A DNA stretch of 64,000 bases from Micropterus salmoides (lineage: Eukaryota; Chordata; Actinopteri; Centrarchiformes; Centrarchidae): assembly GCF_014851395.1 (NCBI RefSeq), contig NW_024041262.1, positions 15,801,671 to 15,865,670 of the forward strand, read 5' to 3'. Positions 11,602 to 22,800 of this stretch are shown piece by piece. Under the pieces are notes generated by a model. That model had not been told where the DNA came from, did not search any database, and saw only the letters and a program-made list of their open reading frames with translations. The position numbers and the translations under genes are program-made. Every line of letters starts with the position of its first letter. Position 1 is the first letter of the stretch.

Positions 11602-12469
11602 TATAGTTAGTGGATTAGTAGAGCCAGGAGTAAGGTATGGGTCAGTTTCTTCCCCTGAGCTTGATGGACAGATAAAAGAGCGAAGAGGAGCAGAAACACA
11701 ACAGAACTGATAAAGGACAAAAGCAGACAACAGAGAAAAGAACAGGACAGACATAATAGAATAATACACATTTAGCCAGAGCTACAGGAGCCAATTTAGG
11801 TATGGTCCTAGGGGCAGTGGGACTCCGACAGTGTCAGTCAACTCTGCTCTGAGTTACTTTTCATTTTGTCACAGCAGGATCCTGCAGGTACAGAAAACCT
11901 CTATCACCTTGTGCTTTTTTAACCACATGGTGCAAATGAAAGTCGCACAGGTTAATGAAATAACTAAGTAGAAAAGTTGGTTCCCATAAACCCATGTGTT
12001 TCTAATAATTTCAGATTAACAAACTGACAATAATTACAAATGAAGAGTGAAGACTGTGGTGGCCCTGTATTTTGCCACATCCTGTAATGTAGTTAATTGT
12101 GAAAAAGCAATGTAAAATTTGAGAGTATTCTTATGTACAGGGTCTGGATTTTTATGTGAAGACCCTGGGCATCTGTCTGAAAATGAATTGATAACTGGAC
12201 ACTTGCCTTTTTCTTCCCTCTCTTTGTGTTTCTTTTTTTAACTGCTACTTGCTGACCAGCAAGTTATCATTATTTGATTACTGCCTCCATTAAATGCTGG
12301 TTTTCTCTTTGACACGTTCCTGAGAAAGATCTTGTAGAAATGTTGCCTTGAAAAGAGAGTTGAACTGTTTATTTGGAGTCTAGTAGTGTGCAGACCTTTC
12401 TCCTTGGTGCCCTGCAGTTATACAATTTTTTTTATCTTGCACCTGAATATTTTTGCCTGGACGTGCGCA

Positions 12470-12735
12470 CAATTGGTCTCTTAAAGCTGGGGTAGACAAC
12501 ACTGGAGAAACTAGCAAAAGACAGCTATATTTTAAAGTATTCATCTGAAAAAATCCCAGGCCTCCCTCCAAAGCCACTCCCCCAAAACAAAATTTCATGC
12601 ACAGAGTGCATGGGCAGAGGCGCAGGCAGGCAGGTAGGTTGTGGTAGGTGGGCAGGCAGGCAGGCCAGTCAGAATTAAATGATTGGCCGTGCTTATTACA
12701 GTCCTCTGACTGTGTCAGAGCATTTGATTTATTGA
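12470..12735. repeat. Probable teleost interspersed repeat with GGCA-rich segment
   Basis: The stretch starting 'agctggggtagacaacactg' and including a run of imperfect GGCAGGCAGG units at about 12620-12665 looks like a dispersed fish repeat I have seen often. The classification is from memory and is tentative. Confidence 0.4.
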
Positions 12736-12864
12736 TTGCTGTTGGGATATTGTGGTGTATAACATATGTGCATTTGATGTATAACAGTTTAACATAGCAC
12801 TGTAGCAGCTGGATAGAGGATTAGTGACCTTTTAAGGGGAGAGCAGAGGTCAGTGGTTATGTGG

Positions 12865-13002
12865 AGACTCAGACCCTTATATGGTGTCTAACAGATGCCT
12901 ACACATATCCTATAGAACTGTGCCCTTATATGGATTGGTGCCTTAGTTTGCAGACTCAGACCCTTATATGGTGTCTAACAGATGCCTAAACATGTCCTAT
13001 AT
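12865..13002 (+). repeat. Direct duplication, about 50 bases, 87-base period
   Basis: A segment of about 50 bases starting at 12865 (agactcagacccttatatgg) recurs at 12952 with only a few changes. A shorter echo (cccttatatgg) lies between them at about 12923. The copies are in direct orientation. Confidence 0.75.
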
Positions 13003-13179
13003 AAGCTATGTTTGAAGTACAGAGAGACAGAGTGGTCATCGGGCTGGGTCACTCTCCAAGCCGCTACAGAGCTTGTAATTGATGCTGAACTCCTTGATGT
13101 TTTATGATCAAGAACAGTGTCAAGCGGATTTCTTCTCAACACATCATCGCAGCATTATTGTTCGGACACCACAATATAA

Positions 13180-15798
13180 AGATAACAGCCATCATCCAGT
13201 CTGTCCTCTGTACATCCATCACTATCTGATTTGGATCTGACACCAAAAAGGACAGGGACAGACTACGGACAGTCAGGACTGCAGAAAAAATCATCGGTGA
13301 CATCCTGCCCTCCATTCAGGACTTTCCTTACATTTCCAGAGTCAGGAAGCAGGCAGGAAACATCAGAGCAGATCCATCTCACCCCGGAACATTTCAGTCC
13401 CATTTCCCAAAATGACCTCACTGATGTGGTGGCCGGTATGAAATCCTCCTCAAGCCCTGTAGATATTTGACCCACCGCCTTACTCAAAAATGTGATTGGG
13501 ACTGTTTGGGTCATGTTTGGTCTCTATCATTAACAGTTCCCTCAGCTCCGGTTTTGTTCCACTTTATTTCAAACATGTAATAATTCAACCTCTCCAAAAA
13601 AAAAACAATCTAGATCCATCCTGTCCAAAAATTATAGGCCTATTTCCAAGCTGCCATTCATCTCATACTAGAGAAAGTTGTTGCCAATCAGCTCACTGAC
13701 ACTCTCACTACCCACAATATACTTGACAAGTTCCAATCTGGTTTCCGTCACAATTATTCCACAGAAACAGCACTTCTTAGGATCTCAAATGACATAGTGA
13801 TGTCTTCTGATGCAGGAAAGTGCTCTGTTTTGGTGCTGCTCGATCTTAGTGCAGCATTCAATACAATCAACCACAGTATCCTGATTGATAGGCTTAGGAA
13901 GTGGGTGGGTATCTCTGGGAGTGCTTTGGACTGATTTTCCTCCTACCTTCCTCCTACCTTTCCTCCTGCTTCTCTGTGTCACTGAGAACTCACATGTCCA
14001 AAACTGCTGCTCTATCCTGTGGTGTGCCACAGGGTTCGGTCTTGGGCCCGATTTTATTTATATTGTATATGCTCCCCTTAGGCAATATTATTAGTAATTT
14101 CAAGGGCATTTCTTATCACTGTTACGCTGATGACATCCAGCTGTATGTCTCTTTTGGGTCAGATGAGTATGACAAACTGACCACACTATGCAACTGCCTC
14201 ACTGCCATTAAAAGTTGGATGGCTAAAAACTTCTTAGAACTGAACACAGACAAGACTGAAGTCCTTATTGTTGCACCCAATAGCATAGCTCCCTCGATCA
14301 CTCAGCATATTGGATCACTTTCATCAGCAGTAAAATCAAATCTTAGAAATCTGGGTGTAATGTTTGACGCATCAATGCACTTTGATCGACATGTTAAAAC
14401 TCTGACCAGGTTGTGTTTGTTTCATTTAAGAAACATTGCCAAGCTCAAATCTGTTGTCTCAAAACCAGAATTTGAGATAATAATCTATGCTTTTATTTCT
14501 TCCCACTTAGATTATTGCAACTCCCTTTTTACATCTCTTAGCAAGTCGTCCTTGGACCGTTTGAAAATGGTCCAAAATGCTGCTACAAGGCTGTTGACCA
14601 GGTCCAGTTGGAGAACTCATATTACTCCCATTCTGTCCTCTTTACATTGGCTCCCTGTTAAATTTAGGATTTAATTCAAAGTGCTTGTTTTAACATACAG
14701 AGCGCTGCATGATCAGGCACCCGGGTACATCTCAGACATGCTGCACCCGTATATTACCACTACCCCATACACATCTAAAAACTAGAGGTGACCGTGCTTT
14801 CCAAGTGGTTGCACCAACACTGTGGAATACTCTTCCGTCAGACCTACGCTCTGAGGTCTCAGTCGAAGCATTCAAAAATCAGCTGAAGACTTTTTTATTT
14901 AAACAGGCCTTTGTCTCCCTGTAAACTTTTAACTGTGAATAGTCATGTTCTCTTTCAAATACAAAATGCCTTAATTTTGATTATTTATGCACCTGTTAAC
15001 ATACACAAATACAATGATTATGTTGATTGATGCCTTTATAATGTTTGATGCTTATATATTACTGTCTGGTTGCTCCACTGTTTTATTGTTGCTTTTGTTA
15101 TTATTATTATTATTGTTATTATTTTTGTAAAGCACTTTGTGACTTGCTCTGTGAAAGGTGCTATATTAAATAAATTTTACTTACTTACTTACACTGTACG
15201 CCAAAACCAACAGACTCAAGAACAGTTTCTTCCCACAAGCCATCACTCAGATGAACAGCTGACTCTGACTCACAATGTCAGGAACCATTCCTGTACAATA
15301 ACCCAGTTACTCTGCCACCTATTTACTGGCTACCACTTACTATATATTCATCATTCTCTATTTCAGAGCTGTTATTACTGTTCATATTCATATTGTATAT
15401 TGTATATACTGTATACCAAATCCGCCTACCTCATGTACATAACACCACACAATACTTATTTATTCCAGCGTTCTTTGCACTCATCACACTATGTACATGT
15501 ATGCTTGTATGTGTACGTGCACCTGTATATCACATCCACCTCCGACATGTACATAATAATAAAAATGGTAATAATATTTTTTATCCTGCATCCTTTGCAC
15601 CTTACACTGTTCATTGCACTACTGCACTGTTGTCTCTGTCTGTTGTTATTCATGTTCATGTTCACTGTAGCCTGTGTTTGATTATTATTGCCTTATTGTA
15701 TTATTGTATAAGTAAGCACATCGTGAGCATTGTCCGGAGTCAAATTCCTCATATGTGTACACTTACCTGGCAATAAAGCTGATTCTGATTCTGATAAT
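13180..15798 (+). mobile_element. 5'-truncated Rex1-like LINE, split by a later LINE insertion
   Basis: Two pieces of one reverse-transcriptase reading frame flank a second element. The left piece, about 13180-13383, translates to SITI.FGSDTKKDRDRL, then VRTAEKIIGDILPS and ADPSHP, the usual C-terminal part of this LINE type. The right piece from about 15193 reads AKTNRLKNSFFPQAITQMN and then a 3' UTR that ends in 'caataaagctgattctgattctga', a tail typical of these fish elements. The reading frame carries stops and the element lacks its 5' end, so it is dead. Assignment to Rex1/Babar is from memory and tentative. Confidence 0.6.
13384..15192 (+). mobile_element. L2/CR1-group LINE, 5'-truncated and mutated, nested in another LINE
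   Basis: Fragments of a non-LTR reverse transcriptase appear in order across three frames: SKLPF, DKFQSGFRHN.STETALL, VLLDLSAAFNTINHSIL, CGVPQGSVLGPILFILYM, YHCYADDIQLYV (the catalytic YADD box at about 14123), NFLELNTDKTEVL, LDYCNSLF and LHWLPVKFRI. The longest intact frame is 13901-14674. Several frameshifts and stops (for instance near 13468, 13930 and 14672) make it inactive. The 3' end 'aaagcactttgtgac...aaataaatttt' followed by (ACTT)n is the usual L2/Maui-type tail. It sits inside the Rex1-like element, so it is the younger insertion. Confidence 0.85.
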
Positions 15799-16204
15799 TT
15801 CAACAAATATAAGAAAAATGCTTTTGAAATAAATTGGCTAGCCTAGATTTAATCTAAAGTCAACATGCTAAATACAATACCTCAGTGCTTTTTATATTCT
15901 GCAAACATATATACATTTCACCTCATTGCAAAACTCAATCTAACCTTTTTTCTGGACTTTTATAGAAAGATACAGTAAAGGAAAAAGTAGCATGATGATA
16001 AAATAATTTTTTTGCACATGATCCTGGATAGACCTACACATTTGTAAACACATGTTCTAGTGGAAGTTTCCAATGATACCAAATATGTCAGGCTGAAATA
16101 TATATACTACATACTGTAACGTGTGTGTGTGAGTGTGTGTGTGTGTGTAATCATAATATCTAATTACAATATTTTAGCAGAGATTTATTTTGAAATGTCA
16201 GACT
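15799..16204. other. Spacer upstream of the aldh18a1 promoter
   Basis: AT-rich sequence with a short (GT)n tract near 16121-16148. No gene seen. Confidence 0.4.
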
Positions 16205-16601
16205 TTAAACCACACTTCCGTTCTTTTTCCGCATTTCGCCGGCCGGCTGGCCTGACGCAAGATCCTGGCTACCACTTCACCGCCAATTTTCGAAGATTTC
16301 TCTGTAGAAACATTTTGTTTGAATGTCAACGTCAACAAAAGCGATGAATTAATTGTTATTCCTTTAACTGTAGCGGAAATTAATGGGTGTATGGTAACGT
16401 TAGCGTGACGGCCGGTTTTTAGTTCACAATTAACTTGGTGACAGTTTCATCAGCAGCTCTTTCAGTTAGGGGAGGAGCACATGTAGACTCCGAGTCCACC
16501 TCTGTTTAAGGATTTCTCTGATTAAAGATTAACTGGTTGAAGAAGATGAACACGACTCAATAGAAGACAGGACGGCATAAACTGGGACTTGAGGAAGTTA
16601 A
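16205..16601 (+). promoter_or_regulatory. aldh18a1: CpG-rich promoter and non-coding first exon of aldh18a1
   Basis: About a dozen CpG dinucleotides cluster between 16215 and 16415 in otherwise CpG-poor DNA, with an ETS-type ACTTCCG at 16214-16220 and no TATA box, as expected of a housekeeping promoter. A good splice donor (TTAA|GTAAGA, GT at 16602) lies downstream, so the first exon is probably untranslated and ends at 16601. The transcription start is not known. Confidence 0.5.
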
Positions 16602-16835
16602 GTAAGAACAATTATGCTCTTAATTGATTTACCATCTGGGGAACCAGTAGGATATTCTGACTGTACACTGGGAGACAAGGGACCAACCCTCATGTATCCA
16701 TTTAAATATACTACTCATCTGTAATTTCTCAGGTAAATACCTCAATTTAATGTATTTTGATGATGATGATTTTTAATGTGTTTGTTTCTCACTCTCTGTA
16801 TGTATCTTTGTGATGGGAAAGGCATTAAAGTAAAC

Positions 16836-19800
16836 ATGTTGCTGCAAAGGCTGACCCTGTATTCAAGAATGGATCTCCAAAGACAACTATGCCGGTCTCT
16901 CACCAGACCACTGACACAAGGCAAGCCATGCTACAGTACCACATTGTTATGCAATATATTCCATGTAAACACTGTATAGACTGCAGTCCATCATTCAGCA
17001 TCCTGGATTACAGAAAGTAAGTTCTTACACCAGATCTTTCTTTGACAATTGACTGAATATTAAACAATTTTCCACATGTGATTAATTGTTTAAGTCAAAC
17101 ATTTTCTTATCCTGGCTTTTCAGTTTTGAAAGTTTTATGCTGTGTGACGGTAAACTGAATTTTTAGGGTTTGACAAAACAAGCCACTGGATGGCATCGTC
17201 TTCAGATACAGCAACCTTTCATAGACCCAACATTTCATTAATTGAAGAGTCTTGGTTCTTTTTGGCTACTGAAAAAGCAGATAGCACACATGATTGTGTC
17301 CATGACGGCAGGCACTTGATGAACTGCTGTTTATCAAACTGCAAACTTTGACTTAGATGTGCTTTCTGACCTACTCTGTACAAGATGTCATGCCCCCCCA
17401 CCCCCCCTCATGCGCCTCATGCGCCTCATGCGCCTCATGCGCCTCATTGCTCCAGAGATGTGTAATGTCAGCACAGGCTTTTCTGCTGGCTCTGCTGATG
17501 TGGCAGTTTGAAGGCTGTGATTATCTAGTTTCCCAGGTTACAGATGGATGTCGGGGGGGGGGTTCTCTTTGTCACAGTCATGTACTCATTGAAACAAAAA
17601 CCCAGCAAAACATGATTGTTTGCAGTTGTGTAAAGTTTGCTGTATTTTGTGTGGAATCTTATATATCATTACATTGGTACACCCACAAATTTGTTTGTAT
17701 TTTTTTTTAAAGCATGTGTTGTAAACAACTACATTGCACATTTCTTCCTATTTTGCTTTTGTTTTCAGTAGATTTTAAAAAATAAAAATGGATCTCCTAA
17801 CTAAGCATCCCTCATTGATTGATCTATGTTTTTTACTTTTTAGGCATCATTATGTTGCTCAAAGTTTTATCCTTCTGTTTTGCAGATGAGTTACATTGAA
17901 CAAGCAATAAAACAATTCCTTTTATTTCAATGTAAAAATAACATCTTCTCCCTCTATACAGTTTCCCAGGGGAGGGCAAATGGCAGCTCCTTTGCACACC
18001 GCAGTGAACTGCGTCAGGCCAAGAGGATCGTAGTAAAGCTCGGCAGTGCTGTGGTCACCCGTGGCGATGAATGCGGCATGGCTCTGGGGAGGCTGGCCTC
18101 CATTGTGGAGCAGGTGAGAGACCAAATCCCCTGTAACCTTTCATTGTTAGAAAGAGGAGCAACAACTGAAAAGAAAATTCTGGATGACTTATGTCCAGTG
18201 GTGTCTCGTCCTGCAGATTGTTTTAGTTTTAGTTTCCCAGGTTTTGAGAAATCTTTTCACAACAATACATCTGGTAAATGGACTTTTGTTGTCATTTAAA
18301 AATGTAATATTCAGCACCAACATATTTCTCTGGAAACAATGTCCTTGCTACTATGGATAATCCACCAAACATGCTGTGAACAGTTTTATTAGTGATTGTT
18401 TTTTTCAGTAGACAGTAGCTCCAATAAAAAAAATACCACCACAAGCAGCACTATCTCAGGGACAGATGTCTGTAAAACATCGACAATTAAAGCAAAAAAT
18501 AACATCATGGCTAGTTACCACTATGTGTAAGTAAGAAAAAAAAAATTTTCTTACTTTTTTAATTGGGGTGAACTGACCTTTTAAAGCTGAATCCTCAGTA
18601 AGTCTGGAAAAAATATATATATATTGGCCCAGCTGTGGTGTATGAGTCCTAATTGGGTGTATTGTCTTCCAGGTGGCCATGCTGCAGAATCAAGGAAGGG
18701 AGATGATGATTGTTACCAGTGGAGCAGTGGCCTTTGGCAAGCAAAGATTAAGACATGAGATCCTGCTGTCCCAGAGTGTCCGACAGGCACTGCACACGGG
18801 ACACAATCAGCTCAAAGACATGGTAAGAAAAGGTGGAGGAATGTGTTGGCGGTGTTAAAGTATGAGCCAACACAGAGGGAAATAGAGAAGAATTTGCTGC
18901 TGCTGCTCTTTGTGGATTGAAACTTAGAGGTGACCTCGATGCTTTGGCACTAAGTCATTATCATGAAAACCAACACCAAATACATTTCTGCTGGAATATA
19001 CTAAGAACAGATTCAGTACCAGTGACACCTGTCCAATATAATGCAAAACAATACAATAGCCTGCAATAAATAGTACATTTCTGAAGCTTGATGTTCAGTG
19101 TTTCTTGAGACTGTCAGCTTGATGTTGATCCAACTCTGTGGTAAGTTGTTTATGCTATTTATTGATTGCCCTGCAACATACAGTAGGTGTTCTATTTCTA
19201 TTCTATTCTATATTCTTGTTAGACAGTTCATTCAACCAAATATTTGCCAAATGTGCGTGCTAGATATTATGATCATCAGGTAAGTCAGCTTTTAGATCGT
19301 AGCAGGTGTTCTCTCTCATACAGTAGGCCTATACCTTGTGTATAAATGATGCCACCACAGCCAGGGTATGTGGCTACATTTTTTAAAACTTTTTTTTTTG
19401 ACACACCAGCTTACCTTGCCATACCTTACTGATAACCTAAAGGACACCTATGCTGGTGTGGCATAGTTTGATTGAAGTGTCTTTACTCTGAGAAATGATG
19501 TAACCAGACGTCTACTGCATTTATGTTGCAGTCTTTGCCAGTGCTGGAAGCCCGGGCCTGTGCTGCGGCTGGACAGAGTGGCCTAATGGCCCTATATGAG
19601 GCCATGTTCACCCAATATAGCACTTGCACTGCACAGGTACATATACTTAACAACAATAACAAAATACCAACTTTGAACTTCTCAAGAAGTGTATGTATTG
19701 CAGAGTAACTTTGTTCTGTGCTCTTTCCTCCCTCCTCTTTTGTCAGGTCCTGGTGACAAATCTGGATTTCCATGATGAAAAAAAGAGGCAGAACCTGAAT

Positions 19801-22800
19801 AGCACACTGCAGGAGCTGCTGCACATGAACATTGTGCCCATCATCAACACCAATGACGCTGTGGTGCCCCCGCCGGAGCCCAACAGCGACCTCCAGGGGG
19901 TAAATGTGGGTACACACAGTAGGGGGGCTTTGCTGGTGATGGTGATGTGGCAGCAGGGGTGCTGAAGGATTTTGTAGAGACAGTGTTTATATACTGTCGA
20001 CAGTCACTTTTCATTGGCTACACTATTTCCTTTTATCAACACATGCTGAAACACCTCTGCCACCCTGCCTCACATCATCAGTTCTGCCCTCAACCATTAA
20101 GCCATGTGCATGCAGTCACTGGGGAAGAGGTGCTGTCAGAAGGGCTCGGGACTAACTTCTGTAGGTTAGACGCCTACTTTACCTGTTCTTCTGCAGAAAT
20201 AACTAATACGTTTTTCTTGGAGATAATTCTGCCTGAGATAGATATATATATATTATTTTTTTTTTAACTGCCCCCTCAATCACTTCATCCTGGCGCCGGT
20301 GTGTGGATGGATGGATAGATAGATAGATGTATGTATGTGTGTGTAATAGAGGAAAAAAATGTATATACATTAATGTTTAGGTATTTTCAACTTTCCTGTA
20401 GCACTTAAGAAAAGGCTCAGATGGGTAAATGGCAGATGGTTGACTCTGTGCCACTGGGTTTCTGTCTTTAAAAGCTTATATCAGCAATCTTGTGGTTCTG
20501 TAGGTGATCAGCATTAAGGACAACGACAGTCTGGCGGCCCGACTAGCTGTGGAGATGAAGGCTGACCTGCTCATCGCGCTGTCTGATGTCGAAGGTATGC
20601 GGGTTACCACAACAACAGTCCGTGTCAACTGTTGGGTAACAACACCATCTGTCTGGGTTCTTCACTGGGAGAGAAAAAACACCACTCTCAGGGTCAACTG
20701 AGAGTCATATCAGGGAGACAAACACAGACCTTCTGGCTTCATGTTTAAAATGAATGCTGATAGGGTTGCTGCAAGGTATTAGTGATGGGAAGTTCAAATC
20801 TTTTTACTGACTCGAATCTTCAAATCTAAGCTTTTTTTGAGTCATTTTGTTCATTTGAATTAGGCTGCTTATTGCGGCACTGCAGCTGTCTTGTGGGCGA
20901 TTAAAAAACAGCGCAGTTCTCAAACACAGAATGCCTTGTTTGCTTTAATTGACAAAGTATAATGCCCAAATTCACCTCTTGATCATTCTCTATCATCTTT
21001 CTATAAAGCCCCATGGGGCCACAACCAAATTCAAACCATGTAAAAACCACAGAAATATGTTGCAATCGCCACAACTCCTGCTAAGTCCATTTTCACATTA
21101 TTTCCTGAGTATACAACCAGACCAGCCATATATATATATATATATATATAAAAAATTATAATTACTAACTAAAGTGCACATTCATATAGTATTCTAACGT
21201 CCTTATCCATGAGTAAAATCTATATATTAACATCAGATTTGCTGGGAATATATTGAAGTAATAAGCTTCACACATTATATGAATAAAACACACCATTAAT
21301 AAGATTTAACAAAATTAATAATAATCTGGATAAAGCCATCAAGTTCTTAAAAGGATTCCAGCACGGAGGAAGGAACAAAGAAATATTAACGCATAATATA
21401 AACGCAGCAGTTTGGCAGGTCTGGCCCCATCAGGTCCGGATTCTGCAGACAGAGAGAAACAAACATGAGCAAAACATTAACGTTGCTATGTGGCTGTGTT
21501 TTAATGTTTTAATGACCGGGTCCGTTTGTTTTGGCGAGAAGACTACCTCGGAGGTAGTTTAGCTCCCAGTAGAACTCTGTCAGGGCACTGAAGTGGAGCG
21601 GACCCAGAACAACTCTGATCAGCTGTTAGCTGTAAACACTAGCAAGACTAAAGTTACGGTACAGCTGTGTTAAAACTATTGCACAACATCATTGCATTGT
21701 AATAATGTTTTGCTTTATTAAATATAATTAACACATAATTAACAAAATAGATATATAATGTCAGTCTGTTAGCTGACAACCAACTTGCCTCTCATTCTCC
21801 GGTGCTGGCAGTAACTCAGGCTGCAGAATGAACAAAAGACTCTGAGGACCCATATGAGTGGTGAACGAATAGTTCATGTCTGCTCCACAGTGCCGAGCTG
21901 TCACGTGACAAATGAACAACTCAGATCCAGAGACTCACTGTTATGAGTTGCAAACTAATCAATTCTGTTTCCTGTGCTGAAGGAACCCATGCAGCTGCGA
22001 GTCCAAGAGTCCAAAGTCTAAGACTATTCACGCATGCGTGAAAATCAACAAACTACTCAGTCAAACTACTCGTTCCTCCTGAGTCATATACAAGATTAGG
22101 TCAAATGACAATTACAAGGTGTGTGCACATGTGAATGATGTCAGAGGGTCATTCAGTATCAGTTGAGTAGATTTAGAAGGATGACTGAGAATCATTATCA
22201 TATCAATTTTATATGTATTTATTTGTCAGTTAAATGACCCATGTAATAGTGTACCTGCATAGTGTTTTTGGAATCATGCATGAGCAAGTAAGTTGTGTAA
22301 TAATTGCTGATTTCTTAGGACTGTACAACAGTCCCCCTGGAACAGATGACGCCAAGCTCATTGACATTTTCTACCCTGGAGACCAGCAGTCCGTCACCTA
22401 TGGTACAAAGTCCAGAGTTGGGATTGGAGGCATGGAGGCCAAGGCATGTTAAAATTACTCAATCAATCACTCTGTTAAAAAACTGTTTATTTACTTTCAT
22501 GTTAAAAGCCTTGTCTTAGTAGATATTTATCAGGTGGTTAAAGTGCAAAGCTCTTGTACTATGGATTTTCTTTGTTCTACTACTCGTGTTTCGAGAACGC
22601 TCTGTTCCCAAGAATGATAATGAGAGATGTTAACATTGCATTTTAGATTTTAAACCTGATATTCTTTCTAGTCTCAGACCACTCTTGAGCCACAATCAGT
22701 GGTGGAAAGTAACAAGTACATTTACTCATGTACTGCATTTAAGTACTTTGGTATTTCCATTTTATGCTACTTTGTACTTTTTCTTCATTACATTTCAGAT

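Noticed and set aside
15070..15681. 203-residue plus-strand open frame
   Set aside because: It spans the L2 3' tail and the 3' UTR of the Rex1-like host element, so it is repeat sequence and not a gene.
17407..17447. Short regularly repeated units, considered as a CRISPR-like array
   Set aside because: Nine-base units directly abut with no spacers, in a vertebrate intron; this is a minisatellite.
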